DNA of 64,000 nt from Clonostachys chloroleuca (GCA_037952775.1 JBANAY010000004.1:9982001-10046000); one strand, 5' to 3'. Counted from the first letter of the stretch, positions 11,101-24,200 are shown. Notes: a model not told the origin generated them from the sequence alone. Translations and numbers: made by a program.

Positions 11101-12500
11101 GTCCATTAAATCAATCACATGCATTCACGTAATAGCAGCCCCTAGAGGGCGATACCAGTTCAGTTGATGATCTGACCCGGTGATGGCGTCGAGTTTTTGG
11201 CTGGGGGAACATGTGCTACCCTATTGTCTCCAGCATCCGGTTGGGCTTTTCAATCCGCACGGTCGCGAGCATAGAAACCATTTATGCAATCTTTCAAAAT
11301 GAAACAAAGAGTCGTAATGATTAAGTGACTTATATGTAAATAATAATCTAGTTGCTTCTGTCGTTAAAGAGAGACCAAACAGGCATGAGGGAGTTGTTAG
11401 CTTGGACGATATCTCGCCGCTGCTGTCTGAGTGATGCCACGGCCGCTTCGTCAACCCACTACACGGTACAAAATCACTACGATTAAGCACTTGTAAGTCA
11501 AATATTCCACTTAAACTCAACCCGGAGTCCATCTATATCCCAATTGACTTAAAGCTTTACTCAAAACCCAAGGAGAAGGGCTAGAATTCCTTGTTCGCAT
11601 CAGCCAACTGTCGTGGCAGCTCTCAACCCCAGGCCCATCTACAGGTAAGCTTAGCTCCAAGACGGGATATGATTCGCCAATTGAGAAAGGCAGAGCCGCG
11701 CTCTCAACGCTCACCAGCACGATGTTGGAGCTGGCGGTCTACAAGTTTGTATTGCCTTTACTCTAACTCTACAGGATTAACATGGTGTTTAAGTTACGAT
11801 TATGGAATGGTGAACTCTACAACAATAGGCCTATGCCGAGCAACGATTGAAGGCCCCCGTCTGCAATCACTCGACAAGCACGCTCACGATATCAGCCTTG
11901 TAGACCTGCTCTAGGCACCAACAAGCCTGCTAGAAGGCCCGAGGGATAGACCATCACCTCCCCGTACGAGGACCGATTCAGTGTCACCAGGTGCTGAATT
12001 AGCGCACCAGACGGCGTGCGTGGTTCGCCGCACCCGTCATAGCCGTGGCCTCCCGAGCGTGCACAACCCAGAGCTCTCAGCCCACGACTTGGTGGTACGG
12101 CGTACACACGACAGCTAGTTCGACTGAGTCGGCGTGTCCACCCCAAACGGGAGATACCAGCATGATTGTCGCCGATCGGCGATACTGCCAGACGGGCATC
12201 GGAAGAAAAACAAGTTTCCAGTGCACTACCCGAGCTGAAAACCATCCCCACCACGGAAAGCCAAAGCCAAGATAGTTAGGGGGGTTGAGAGGTCGCCTCC
12301 GGTCTTGCTGTCGCTTCGAGATGGTGGTGTCACATCACGTCGGTCAGGTATCGAGTGTGAGTTGTCGCCCTTTGTCCGGAGCTGAATCAGAGCAACAGAG
12401 GGGTGGGAAATCTTCATTGTTTCTCCCCCATTCTGCGGCTGCAACTCGTCGCCCCGTTATTCCCATGATGATGTGGACGTGTATACTGACTTTAACGCCG
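8101..12500. other. Gene-poor stretch, nothing recognised
   Basis: Open frames here are short and mutually overlapping (longest about 120-130 codons, near 8387-8782, 9545-9910 and 11892-12254). None shows a domain, a signal peptide or consistent splice sites joining it to a neighbour. I see no tandem repeats or RNA genes. The sequence is not strongly AT-rich, so it does not look like heavily RIP-mutated transposon remains. Confidence 0.45.
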
Positions 12501-15500
12501 TCCTGTTGTCACATTTCCTGTTCTTGAGGGGGGTGTGAGTGCTCCTTGATCGTTGGCAAAAGAAAATAGTAGTATTCAACAACTGCAATGGAACTTGTTC
12601 TTGACTGAAACAATATTATGCAAGCCGAAAACTTGTTTTTGGCTGAGCGATTCGTCGACTCGTTGTGGGGGCGACCGAGACCGATTTCAGCCCGACCACT
12701 GCGACATTGTACAGAGAAAACGTGTACTTGCAAGTTGCAGAGAAAAAGGACCATGTATGAGCGTAGTATGCAGCCGCAATGGAACTGAGACATGTGGGGG
12801 GATGTAAGCTGAGCGGCTCATAGCTCTGAATATTGAGTGTCGTAACACAAAGCTTCTCGTGCGGCTGGGAGTACCGGAAGAAGAAAACAGGCTCGGAATG
12901 TGCTGTGGGCATCGCATCAACGGTGTGTCGTAATATCTAGGGATGGAATGAGACATTGGGCGCCGTGGCGTTAAGAGAACAGCGTCATCCATTTGCTCCA
13001 ACGATCACCGGGTGTGAGCCTGGGAAGAGGGTAGGGCTTGTTGCTATAACGTTGCAAGGGATGACCATGTCCGAACGATTGATTTTGATTCATCAAACGG
13101 GCCCCGGGCATGCTGCACAATTGTGTATTGATAGACACGCTCTGTGTCTTGGTCGTTCAGCCACCAGATGCAAGTGACGAGAGGTGCAGCCGGTGTGTTT
13201 CCTCATGTATCGGTGGTGCAACTGTCTTATCGGCGGAGGATTGAGTTGGCACAAGTACGTGCTACCACATGCCTGAGTTGTCGTGACCGATGAGCGAAGT
13301 GGAGGGTGGCTGGTACTGCGATATGTTGGCCATTGGGCAACTAGACGATGGTAACCTCAGTGTGATTGTACATGAAGCAGGCATGAGTTGTTCAATATAT
13401 CCTACCTCCAAGGGCTTCGACCAATCGTCTCTGCTGGAGCTTAGATATTGGCCAGCGAGCGAGGTTTCGTCCTGGGGTTGGGCAAGCCTTGGCAAGGAGG
13501 CATGTTCACAAAGAACCCAACTGCAACCACAAACTCTAGTCAGTGGGTAGCAGCAATAGTTGAGAGGTAGTACTGTCCATGCATGAAAACCTGCTTTGCC
13601 CATCCATTCATCATGCATCAGTGTACACAAAGAGCCATTCCTTGCTTTCCTCTCTCCATAATGGTGTGCTGCAATGCAGCTGGATGCATGTTGGTCGTCG
13701 TGGTGAGTTTACATTGAACCCCTCCGGGGTTCGGTTGCACCATTGCGTGTCAGTACCTCCGCGGGGGTTAAACATTGGGCTTGCAGGATGTAACATTTCC
13801 ACTTTCCCAGCCGTGTGTCGGAATCGAGCACTTGTTTTGTTGGCAATCTCTCGTTGGGCTAGAGGCGTGCATGCATGTATGCGCGGCATGCACGCTCGAA
13901 CCATTCAACAGAAGTGAGCCAAACGGCGTCGCAGGTTCTGCTGACTGGCGCACCGGAGCTGGAAAGAAGAAAGTTTGCTGACTGGTGCTACAGCCGAAAA
14001 GGGGACCAAACCGAGATTGGTATGTACTGAGCAGCATGCGACCTTACCACACGGAATGGATACAAGATGTACCCATCACCTAAAACGAGCTGGACCGCGG
14101 ATCGCATTGTCTTACCCGCCATCAGACGATCCTTGTACCTGGTGGCCGGCCTGGTTGGTTGAGACTGCTGCATTCCTTGCCTAGGTGTTTCTGTATCCCT
14201 CTGTTCTGGCCTTGATTTCCTTTTTGCAGCAGCCCAGCTGAGACGGATCAATACCGGGAGGGGAAGCCGGCCATGGTGTGCGTAGCATTGGGCCGTAATG
14301 TCTTGGATCCAGACAAGCCAGCAATTTCGAGCAGAAACCGGTCAAGCCAGCGGGTCAAAGGGAGTATGTGTGATTCGACGGATGGAATCAATGCGGCGCT
14401 CTATCCCTGCCGCCCTTACCCCTCATCTTTTTGACCGAGTTTTTGTCTTGCTTGTGATTCGGCTGGCCATGGTCGGATGGATGGACAAGTCTGGTGTACA
14501 TGGGCGTGATTTGGTGTGGATGGAGGGACTGAGGAGGTAGGTATTGTGATGATACCCGCAGGGCTCAGGGTGGGATCGTCGAGATGGTCGGGCATGGAAA
14601 GGGACTTTGCAAGCGAAAGTGAGGCGGACACGGAAGCCACCAAGTCTCAGGAGTCAGGGATGAGAACAAGAACAAGGACCATGGCAGCCAGTATCTCTCG
14701 CACTGTATGTACAAGCAGTTGCAGTGTCTGTCGTTTTTTACGTTTGGTCGGCCCATCTTGTACTTTTCCCTTGTTATTAATGCGACTGGGCAGAGCGATG
14801 GCCGATGAGCATGTCTGAGTGAGGATTTGTCCTGCTCCACCAGCGAGCGGAGGTCGATCCACAAGGGCGATGAAATGCTCCGAGACCGTGAGGTAGACAA
14901 TACCTAGAGCTTAGCGATGGACCAGGAGGAGTTTACCTATGCTAGCGGAATAGTATAGCGAGGCTCAGGCAACGGCACCTGCTACAGATCCAATCTAGCA
15001 GTATTGGCTGTCCTCTGGTGGCTCGTCGCTCTTCCTTGGCTCGTGCCTCAAATACATGCCTAAATCCAGTGCACATCGGCATTACATGCGTTGGGATTCC
15101 TTTCATTTTCTTATCAAACTCGCACTCAATTGACCAATGGCAAATGCAGTAGGTACCTAAGATACTAAAAAATGCCCATTTCAATTTTTATGTCATCGGC
15201 CACCTGTTGTCCAGTACCTGGAGGCCAGTCGATGAGTGCAGCGCAGGAAGGGCAACCCCGACAAAGTCGACTGCAAGTTCGCGTCCGGCATGACGGCGCG
15301 AACCGCGATGCTACGCCACGGGCCATCATGTTTCCTCGCGCAAGATGCACAGCACCTGAACATGAATTTTCCATTTTCCCTCGGAGACAATTTAAACTTT
15401 CGATTAGACGCAGTAGAACGAATTAGTTCCCATCCTCAAGTGATTTTAAAGATGAATTGAGCACGCAAACGACGGGAATAACTGGGTCCAACCCCACCCA

Positions 15501-16181
15501 CAATTAGGTGGGTCTGCGTCTGGTTGATTCCTTGTCCTCGTACCCTTGCCTCTGCCCCTCGTCTCTCTATGTATTGCCCTCGTCTCCCTGTGTATTGCCC
15601 TCGTCTACCTACCTCCGAGGTCAGCAGCCAGCAGAGCGTCGCCACGTCGGTGGCTGCGTCTTGAGGGTCGGCAAACGTCAGTCCAAACAACACCAAGGCT
15701 AAAAACAAGGCCTCACCACCACTACATAGCATCCATAACTCTAGCGCAAACCAACCTGACAATCAAACTCGAGCCTAGACTCACAGTTCCAGCCATAGAC
15801 TAAGCACTCATCTTACCTCATCACGGCCGGCGGTGTCATCTTTAGCATCGATCGATCATGGCCCATGCGCATGGAACGGCCCGACCCGCCAGGAGATCCA
15901 TGGACTTCATCACGGTGGAGTTTACTGTAGTCTGTAAGGACGCACCATGCTCACGGTCTTTCCGCGCTCAATTGACCTCTGCTGCATTGACGGTTCTAAA
16001 TTACATGCGCCAAACTGCCGGCCGGGGCGCGAACTCATCCCGCGGCCGTAAAACAGTGGGCCGAGATCCATCCGTCTCATCCTCCTCCTCCTTTTGAACG
16101 CATGGCCGTGCCGGGGGCAATGGATCCTCGTGAACTGCCATGCCGGGGGCAAACGGACCACGGACCCCGTCAAAGTCTAGC
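12501..16181. other. Gene-poor stretch downstream of the hydrolase gene
   Basis: No gene is supported. The right end should contain the 3' UTR of the hydrolase, which ends at 16182 on the minus strand. A 21-bp tandem repeat lies at 15556-15613. Other open frames are short and overlap on both strands. Confidence 0.45.
15556..15613. repeat. 21-bp tandem repeat, about 2.8 copies
   Basis: Three successive units start CCCTCGTCT at 15556, 15577 and 15598. The first two are full 21-base units that differ at two positions (CTCTCTATG against CTCCCTGTG), and the third is cut short after ACCTACC. It lies in a region without a supported gene. Confidence 0.8.
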
Positions 16182-18074
16182 TCAAGCACCCTTGGTACAG
16201 CAGTGCTGGTGGAGAACAGCCTTCAAGACTCCCCAGTTCTCGGGACTGTCAAACACCTCGCCGTGGCCCAGCCCCTCGTGGAGGATCGCGGCACGTGGCT
16301 CGTCGAGGACATACCGCTCAGGGTTCGCCGCAACCTCCTCAGAGTGGGCGGCGGCGACGGGCACCTCGGCGCACGTGCAGAGGTACCGCATCGTGTCCCG
16401 CGCGTCAACCAGCAGATCCTCGCCCGAGACGAAGAAGGCCACCTCGCGGCCGTAGAACTCGGTCCGCCAGGCCAGGTTGTCCTGCCAGCCAAACAACTCG
16501 TGCGTGACGCTGTGCGCGATGGTCATGTCCGCCCCGAAGAGGTGGCGCATCTCCAGCTCGGCCGCCGTCCGGGCCTGCTGCTGCTGCGCGCGGCGGTAGA
16601 GGAGGTTGAGCTGCGCCTCGCCCCAGTGCAGCGTCATGACGACCGGGTCGACGAGGACCATGGGGCCGACCGTTAGGGGCTGGCCAAAGGACTGCAGCAG
16701 CTGGGTGGCGATGGTGGTGCCGACCGAGTGTGCCAGGATCGTGACCTCGGTCCAGCCGTGGTGGGCCAGGACGAGCCGGATCTCGCGCATCAGCTTGTCC
16801 ATGGGGAGCATGTCGTCGTCGTTGACGCGCGTGGTGAACGCCATGATCTCCAGGGAGATGATGCCCACGCCGCTGCTACTAAAACCATTCTGGCAGTCAA
16901 AGTCTTTGAGGAAGCGGGAGTATCTAGATATGCCCTGCCCGAAGCCATGGATGAAGAGGACGGGTCGTCGGCCGCGTCGGGTGTGCGGTCGGTAGAAGTA
17001 CGATAGGTGTTCTGAGACGGAGACTGTCCTTGATAGGACCGTGTGTGGTCGCCAGGGGAAGACAGACATGCGCTTGTATACAGGGAGTCGGTAGTGTTCA
17101 AAGCCACAGAGCCTGAGTCGGAAGTATGAAACGAAATCTTTAAAACCGACGACGAACTGGAGACTAGTCAGCCATTGCTCATGTATATCTCTAATTCGCA
17201 TCTCAAAGAGGCACTGCGATGGTAGTATCATCTAATTCATCTCAAAGAGGCCCCGCGATAGCAAGATCACGTGGTTTGCATGCGTGTTGATCAGGGCCCA
17301 AGTATGACGTATCACTTCCAAAGCGTAACCAGACCAAAGAAACAATTGCCTTACCAGGTAATAGACTAGCGGCTTATGCTGAACGTGCAACGGATCCAGC
17401 GACAAGCGCATGGCTTGATGACAGCCTCGTCCCGGCGGGAAAGTCCTGCCCAGAACGCCCTCCATGTGTGTAATGTAACGGTCAAGCTCGCAATCGTAGT
17501 GTTCGAAGCTGATCGACTTCTTCGCAAAGGTCCAGGCGAGGAAGTCTTTAACGTCGTCCCGGTGGAGCTCCTCGACACTAGCACCTTGGAACCAGTTGCT
17601 GAGGAACTTCTCGAGGCTTGGTACGTATTCGCAGCACTTGTAGAACAGATCATCACGCTCGTAGTGTGTTCTGAAGCCAGTCTTGGGAGGAGCGCTCTGA
17701 AGATGGAGTCTCTTCGGTAGGACGCTGATGAAAAAGAGCACTTCAGAGGACGCGGCAAGAGTAAGCCATGGGCGGTCGGTAATGGCGGGGCACGAGACTT
17801 CAAAGATGTAGACGAATAAGTGCACAAGGCAGTGGACAAAACTGGCCGGGGCGACAAGACGGAGCAGAAGAATATACAGCTAGGCAAGGTAGTAGTTCTT
17901 GGTGTTCTGTGCACCACGCTTGTCTCTGTCTCTGCCAGGCGTTTGGCTGATGTACATCATGGTGATAGTGGCTTACGTTGAGTGTTGATATGGGTGTTCC
18001 AAAACGCGTGGGGATATAGGGGATGCAAGCAAGCTGGGAGATTGATGCAGAGGATGGTTGAGCATGCGAACCAT
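16182..18074 (-). CDS. Fungal alpha/beta hydrolase, three-exon model (519 aa)
   Basis: Proposed exons are 18074-17977, 17841-17355 and 17156-16182 (introns 135 and 198 nt). The joins keep the frame, with GTAAGC..CAG and GTAAGG..CAG boundaries. The N-terminal part is hydrophobic. It is followed by a region with LSNWFQGASVEEL and DVKDFLAWTF, typical of a fungal hydrolase family. The C-terminal half is the alpha/beta hydrolase fold: LFIHGFGQG oxyanion loop near residue 263, nucleophile elbow AHSVG with Ser about 339, acidic residue in SGEDLLV about 442, and His in LGHGEV about 493. The complete Ser-Asp-His triad suggests an active esterase or lipase-like enzyme; the substrate is unknown. The second intron is supported because removing it joins KPLVYYL to FVVGFKDF, restoring a conserved hydrophobic segment. 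Unspliced, there is an in-frame TAG at 17232-17234. Exon 1 (MVRMLNHPL start) is the least certain part. Confidence 0.75.
17191..17269 (-). repeat. 40-bp tandem duplication inside the second hydrolase intron
   Basis: Two adjacent, diverged copies (about 17232-17269 and 17191-17231) share the core GCCTCTTTGAGATG and end in AATTAG. Both lie within the proposed 198-nt intron of the hydrolase gene. The duplication may explain why this intron is longer than most here. The first copy carries the stop codon that splits the unspliced frame. Confidence 0.75.
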
Positions 18075-20157
18075 GGTTTGAGCGAAAGACTGGCTCTGGT
18101 TTATACATTGGGTTTCCAGTGACCAGCTAACAGTCTGACTGGCGCTGCCTGGGTGATGCTTGACTGGCCGGCCGTTTCAACTCACCTGTACATCTACATC
18201 TCTCTACGTCGGACAAGGCTCTGGGACTCAGCGATTTTGGTGACTCTGCCCCGAGCTCGAGGTACTGTCCCAACCGACGCCACTGTCTGCGGCCTCCCAA
18301 AGACAAGCCGTCACCACTTGCCTCTGCATGGGCAGTATGTAGAAAGCTTGGAATGGATACATTGGCGCTGTTGCGGCGTCTCTTGTGCGACTTGCACTTG
18401 GAGCAAAGAGGCTGCTGCTAGCCCACAACCACATGTTGTGCTCCCATTGTCATTTCACGACAACGGTGTGAATACACACAAACCGGCAGTGGCAGGATCA
18501 AAGCCGACATAGAGACGAGCGATGATTGTTTCCATGTCTGTTATGGCTTGCATATGCGCCACCATTGCCTTGAAAGCGGGCTCCGTGATTTGCGAACCAA
18601 GTCTTGCGAATACTGTCGGACAAGGCAAGTCTCAGACGGAACTCCCGAAACTCGCACACAGCGGAATGCTGCATATATCATAGTCAAGGTCGCCCAACTT
18701 TGTAGTCGCACCCTAACAAAATAAGCTCTCCCCTATGTACGGCCATGGGACATAGGTAGCATGAGATACCCTCGCTCAGACGCGGGCGGAGATTTTCCGG
18801 CTGAGTAGTACAGTCGAAAGCAATTGTCCCAACACTTGTGCTGATGTGCATGTCCCAATATCTGTGCTGATGCACACTGGTAGGCCACCTGGGGAAACAA
18901 GGGGCCTGTGCGGCTTTGAAGGATTGGGTTGGGAGGGGGCTGGCTCGGTCGAACAGTCACAACCCATCAACAGCCAAGCCTGCTCGTGAGGGGTAATGAG
19001 GAATGTTTGAGGGAGCCGACCTGCGGCTGAACATTGGCCCACAACTTAGGTAGGTAGGAGGAAAGCAGCCTGTGCATGAGAGATCAATGCGTCCAGCGGT
19101 GCTCCCTTCGGACAATCATAGCAAGACCTGGTCGGAGCGACTGGGAGCTCCCTTGTAGCCGTGTGTGTTTTGTCTCAGACACCGTGGCCTCTGGAGCGGA
19201 GATGCTGCACGCCGATGCGACGTGTGGATTGGCTGTCGCAGCTGCACTCGTTTGCACCGTGATTGAAATGTCCCAGAATGCAGCAGTTTGCTTCTGCGGC
19301 GCTTAACGCTAGCCATCGCGATGTGGTGCCCGTGCTGGGATTGGGTTGTTTCGATGAGTGCTGGCAGGGATTTCTCCACCACGGCATGGGGGCCCCGAAG
19401 GAGAAGAGATGCATTCCTATTGTCCGGCCCTGAGCTGAGCCTCTCTGATCAGCGGATAGCGTCCTGGATGGGGTAAGCAGCAGGCGCTTGCTCATCACGT
19501 CGGGTAGAGGCTCTGCTCTGCCCAACAGCAGGGGGTAAACCCATCGCCATGATCTGTCTGAGCTGAGCGACTATCGATTGAATCCTCTTGACGTATGTCT
19601 CTGCCGCCTGCTCCATTTGAGAGACGGCGCAAGCCTCAGACAAAAGCAAACAAGGAGAAAACGGCGAAACAAAAGCAAGGTGATAGCACACCATCAGACG
19701 GCTGGTTATGTCAGTTTGCAGGTAAGATAATAGTGCGCATGAAGTACCTGATACCCAACAGACAATAGACCCAATCGCCTGTCGAGGTCACATTGGGAGC
19801 GTCCTGTGGCGACCAGCTCAAAAATGAAATGTGACCTCAGGATGTGACCGTCAGAATGGGCTCTCCGTCACCGCGCGAGCGTCAATAAGTCTCATCCTTG
19901 TCCATAGTCGCTGAGAATCGACCAGAGCCCATCATATAAGCCTTTGCTCCACGCTCGTCTGCGCAGCCGGTTTTGCGCAATCTTGCCCGCTCCCTAGATA
20001 GGCCAAGCATATCCCGCCCTCGCCCTTCAAGAGTCAGTCACATGCCACAGGTGTCTCTCCCCTACAATCGCAGGAGGCATCACCATTCAAAATCGCTCGA
20101 AGAAAGCCATCCCCTCTTCTTCTCCTAAACATCGTCTCATCACACTCCTTTTTTGCA
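18075..20157. other. Divergent intergenic region between hydrolase (-) and repeat-protein gene (+)
   Basis: It holds the two 5' flanks, since the genes point away from each other. Short open frames occur on both strands, without any domain. The last 220 bases before 20158 contain a TATA-like element, and a CT-rich tract lies next to the start codon, as usual for a fungal promoter and 5' UTR. Confidence 0.5.
19934..19939 (+). promoter_or_regulatory. Candidate TATA box of the repeat-protein gene
   Basis: The sequence CATATAAG lies about 220 bases before the ATG at 20158 and is followed by CT-rich sequence that would form the 5' UTR. Spacing and context fit a fungal core promoter, but no start site is known. 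Confidence 0.35.
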
Positions 20158-21287
20158 ATGGCCTCGTCCTCAGGATGGATCATGTCCGGGACAGCTCACG
20201 CCAGCCGAGCCCCTCGTCCTCCTTCACCAGTCTACATTGACCTGACAGAGGTGAGAGTAGTTTCGCCAATTTCATCAGCTCCGGCCAACTGACGAGTTCT
20301 AGCCGCCGGCATGGACCCTTGAGCCTAAAATCCCGACGCTGCATCCAAAGCTTGGGCTGCCGATTATGGAGAAAGCAGGTCTAAAGCTTTATTGGGAGAT
20401 CATTGGCGTCGAAAACCCAGAACGGATGGACCCGCATCCATCCCTCCTACTTTCGCAGTTTGAATTGCAGCTGATCGATGCACCACGGCTGGGGGCGCCG
20501 CCGCCGCCGCCTCAGTCGCCTCAACCTGAACCGAGTGAGAAAGCCAAGGGGAAAGCCCGGGCGGAGCCGCCTCGGCCGGCGGCACGCCTTAGACTTGTAG
20601 CTCATCGACCCGAAGACAATTATGAAATCCCGAAGAGTACTCTGGCGCCGCTGGCTAATTACTCGCCGGCCAGCCAAAGTAACTTGCCGGCCAGCCAAAG
20701 TAACTTGTCAACCAGCCAAAGCAACTTGCCAACCGGCCAGAACAACCTGACGACCAGCCAAAGTAGTTCATCAAGCAGCCGAAATAACTTGCCGACCAGC
20801 CAAAGTAGTTCATCAACCACTCGAAAGAACTTGCCAACCAGCCAAAGTAGTTCGTCAACTAGCCGAAAAAACTTGCCAACCAGCCAAAGTAGTTCATCAA
20901 GCAGCCGAAACAACTTGCCAACCAGCCAAAGTAGTTCATCAAGCAGCCGGAGTAACTTGCCGACCAGCCAAACACCGGCAAAAAGACCCGGCGTAGCTCA
21001 ACCGGTCACAAGACCCCAGAAGAGTCGGAGGTACCAAAAGACCCAGTCCGGACCAGCTCCGGGACCAAAGCCCGAGTCCCTAGCATCCAAGGCGGCCCAT
21101 AACTCCATCCGGCAAAGACTAGAACGCGAGAAGGTGCCGCAGATCGCCAGGGACTCGCCTTCGCCGGAGCCGCAAGACACTGTGAGTGGAAACTTCATCC
21201 CCCGATTACATCTTCCCGGTCTGTAATCATAGCTCACACTGACCCACTCTTTGCTCTCTGCAATAGATTTATGTTATTCCTGCATAG
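20158..21287 (+). CDS. Ser-rich tandem-repeat protein, three exons (330 aa)
   Basis: Exons are 20158-20250, 20303-21181 and 21267-21287. Intron 1 (52 nt, GTGAGA..CTAG, branch-like CTGAC) and intron 2 (85 nt, GTGAGT..ATAG, branch CTGAC) both sit between codons. The last exon encodes only IYVIPA before TAG. The protein has a short N-terminal part (YIDLTEPPAWTLEPKIPTLH), a region near residues 68-115 rich in Pro and basic residues, a tandem array at about residues 150-256, and a basic C-terminal part (SRRYQKTQSG, HNSIRQRLEREKVPQIARD). The array unit is NLPTSQSSSSSSR, 13 residues, preceded by 7-residue versions (NLPASQS). There is no signal peptide, membrane segment or known domain, and it is probably largely disordered. 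I do not recognise the family. The intron quality and in-frame repeats make a real gene likely. Confidence 0.75.
20655..20975 (+). repeat. 39-bp coding minisatellite with 21-bp variants
   Basis: Six consecutive units of about 39 bp encode NLPTSQSSSSxSR (x = S or T, third to last R/K variation). They follow several 21-bp units encoding NLPASQS, NLSTSQS and similar. Every unit length is a multiple of three, so copy-number change keeps the reading frame. Confidence 0.85.
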
Positions 21288-24200
21288 ACTTGACCGTGCA
21301 CGGGCGAGGTGCAAAATAGCCCACCGCGAGCGAACACTCTGAACTGGCCTGCGGCGGGTTGAACATGATTGCGGCTGCCATGCCCGGTGTGCCGTCGACA
21401 TCATGACAGCAAACGGCGCTCCATCCGACGTAGACACGATGGCCTTTGACAGAGCGTACCGTCTGGCGGAGACTGTCGGTGCCGCGGACCTGATGCAATA
21501 GTGGTGCTTGCTTCGTTCCTTTGTTGATGCCGAAAAGGCCGCTCAGGTTTATTATATATAATGGAGGATGACGATTGGATTTTTCAAGGGAGGGGATAGC
21601 TTCCTGTGAGGAAAACCCCCAACCCCGAGGACAGGGTCTTTGTGAGCAGCTGTGTGATGAATTGGGGGGGAGACCATTGTGCTTTCTTGCCTGTCAACCC
21701 CAAAGCAACGTGATTAGTGGCAGATCACTTCTGTCTCTCCCTTTTGTCTCTACCCTTGGTTTTCATTTTCTCTTCTTTTTTCCTTTTTAATCTTTTGTCC
21801 CTCCTTTTCTTCCCCTCTTTTCTCGTCTTCTCACTCTCTGCTGAATGTGGCAGTCGGTCTTTAGGGATAGTTGTGGTAGCTTCAATTTAATGACCTTCCT
21901 TTGGAGAAGTTAATGCTACTCCCAAGCCTCTTGTGTGACTGAAGATACAGGTGAGCGTCGCCAAAGATTTGTATCGGGTGTGGATGAGGTCCTTGTCCCT
22001 ACCCAGCCAGTATGGTACGAAGGCCTGGGTGCTTTGCGTGCGGATATTTCAACAACATGTACGTGAGCTCTTGGCGTCAAAACTGGTCGCGTGCTTTGAT
22101 CATTGGTGGCTCGGAAGGGTGCACCCACGCGTGGTCATCTCGGCCATGGGATTCCCGCCGAAGGTAGCTCAATAAGAGTCTGAGAGTGATCGAAAATGCC
22201 TTATGATGGACAATCTGATAATTGTTGGATGCCGCGATGCTGATTCTTGACGAAGTCTACAACCCTAGAATGGTTTCAAAAGTCCTACGCGTGGACCCAT
22301 TGAAGTCTGGCACCCGTGGCGATGGTTGGCCCAGGTTTCTCGCCTCTCGATAAGGTGATAGAGTTCATAGTACGAGAGTATACGAGATGTAGCCTTTTAA
22401 GCCTGTCCGTCGAGAGTCTCCGAGGTCTATACCGGAGCGTCTTGGGGGTCTTCAATGCAATAGCTGTCGTCTGCTCGCTTTCGTTTGGCATTCGGTGGTA
22501 AATGTGTGACGTTATCCGGCAGCATTTGCAAGCTTTTACCGGAATATTATTGGATCAAAGGCTAATGGAATCAAGAGCGGCTAACTTGAGCTTTGGCTCA
22601 GTCTTGTGTCGGCGTAAAGAACATACCGGCCGAAGAGAACAATGCGCCACCCGTGTACAAATTGGTAGTGGTAGCCTGAGGATGATGGATGGTGATGAGG
22701 ATGGCATTGGACCCTGTCACAATCAATGTCTCTCAAATCCGAGACACCTGGGAATCCGGTACGAGCGGTCACAATATGTGCTCCGCGAGTCAAGATAATT
22801 TGGCGATAGAACAAGCTTGCGCAAGGTGGCCTGCTCCTCCGATCTGGTGCGCCGTTACCTCTTGGGGTACTTTAGTCCCAGGCACCGTCTAACCTCTGCT
22901 ACTGGACCTTCTTCGGAACCGGAACCCTAAAGGCCGGCTACTCGTATTTACCATTTCAACTAATACAGGGACCAGTACTCCGTAGAGCCATTACCTTCAA
23001 TTGTTGCCTTCATACGTCAGTCACTGAGGTTGTGACTCGTGCCTACCATGGCAAGTGCGCAGGTCGAGGCCTCGCAGAAACTAGACCTTCCTCACTGCAG
23101 TATCGGTGTCCCTCCTCGCACGACAAGTTCAGAGGGAAGGAGGTAAGCTGACAGGCTGCCCGATGTCTCAGAACGCGGCCAACTCCTCCCATCTCCATCA
23201 CCGAACGCCTCGTACACTGCCTCTCCCACCATGGTGTTGTCGCTCCATTGCCGTTGTTAGCATGCCGCCGCTCCCATCCAGAAAGTTCGAGGAGCCAGAA
23301 TCAGTGGCTTTCGTCGTCAGCAGCGATTATCTTGTGAGCCGCGCCCCGAGATTCCACCTTAGACGCCTACATATACCCTTCGCCAAAGCCTCATCATTCA
23401 ATTCTATCACAAAATTCGCAAACAACACAGGCCAATCGAGCTTTTCAATAGCCGGTCCAGCGGCCCAGCGCACCTCTCGTCTTGGACACCGGTAATTAAA
23501 ATTTACATATTGTTGGTCTCACGCTTGCATGTGTGCAGCAAATCATGACGCAACGATGTCTTCGCGGAAGAACGACACCCTTGCCAGATTTCCTGAGTAT
23601 GTTGAGTGGCCTACACACATATGGCACTTCTCTCAGAATGCCCCAACTAATACATCATGCAAGAACCCGCATACAAACGACTGCAGGCAGATTATCCAGC
23701 CACAATGGCACCCTGGTAGCAGTGATGGCGTCTGGATGAGAATGCAGCTCCGAGAAACGCGATGCCAACGCCAGGATGTGATACCCAATCGGGACTGATT
23801 CCGTCGCAGTTCATCATGTCAGTTTAGTCTACCTCGCAGTCTACGATCCTACGGTCTACACTGTGATGCGATTGAGAAATCTCCAAGCACTTAGCAAGCC
23901 TAGCAAGTGTGTCAACTACCGCATCTCAAGGTGATTGCACCCTGATCCATACGAGCTCTACTTGACATGGCGTTGGTTGGCTAATAAGACACGGTTAAGC
24001 ATCGTCACAGATCAGCACGCACATACAAGACGGTACACTCCACGCAGGCCTCGATGCTTGCGTGTCCACATCGACGTCCCTTGCTATGGAGAGCCCTACG
24101 GCTGGCGGGTCCCTGATGGCACTGTTCTCTCATTTACGTCCTGTCACCACTCACAAGAAACATGCAAGGCTGAAGAGTTTCAGTTCCAATTCCAAAGAAA

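Noticed and set aside
16606..17006. Plus-strand open frames of 90-180 codons across the hydrolase
   Set aside because: They are antisense shadows of a GC-rich coding exon.
17214..17354. Shorter hydrolase intron ending at the CAG of 17214-17216
   Set aside because: It keeps the frame, but leaves CLFEMRIRDIHEQW between two segments that join better without it, so the 198-nt intron is preferred.
23529..23798. 89-codon frame with three cysteines after a TATA-like stretch
   Set aside because: No signal peptide, no homologue in memory and no intron; it could be a small secreted-protein relic, but the evidence is too thin.
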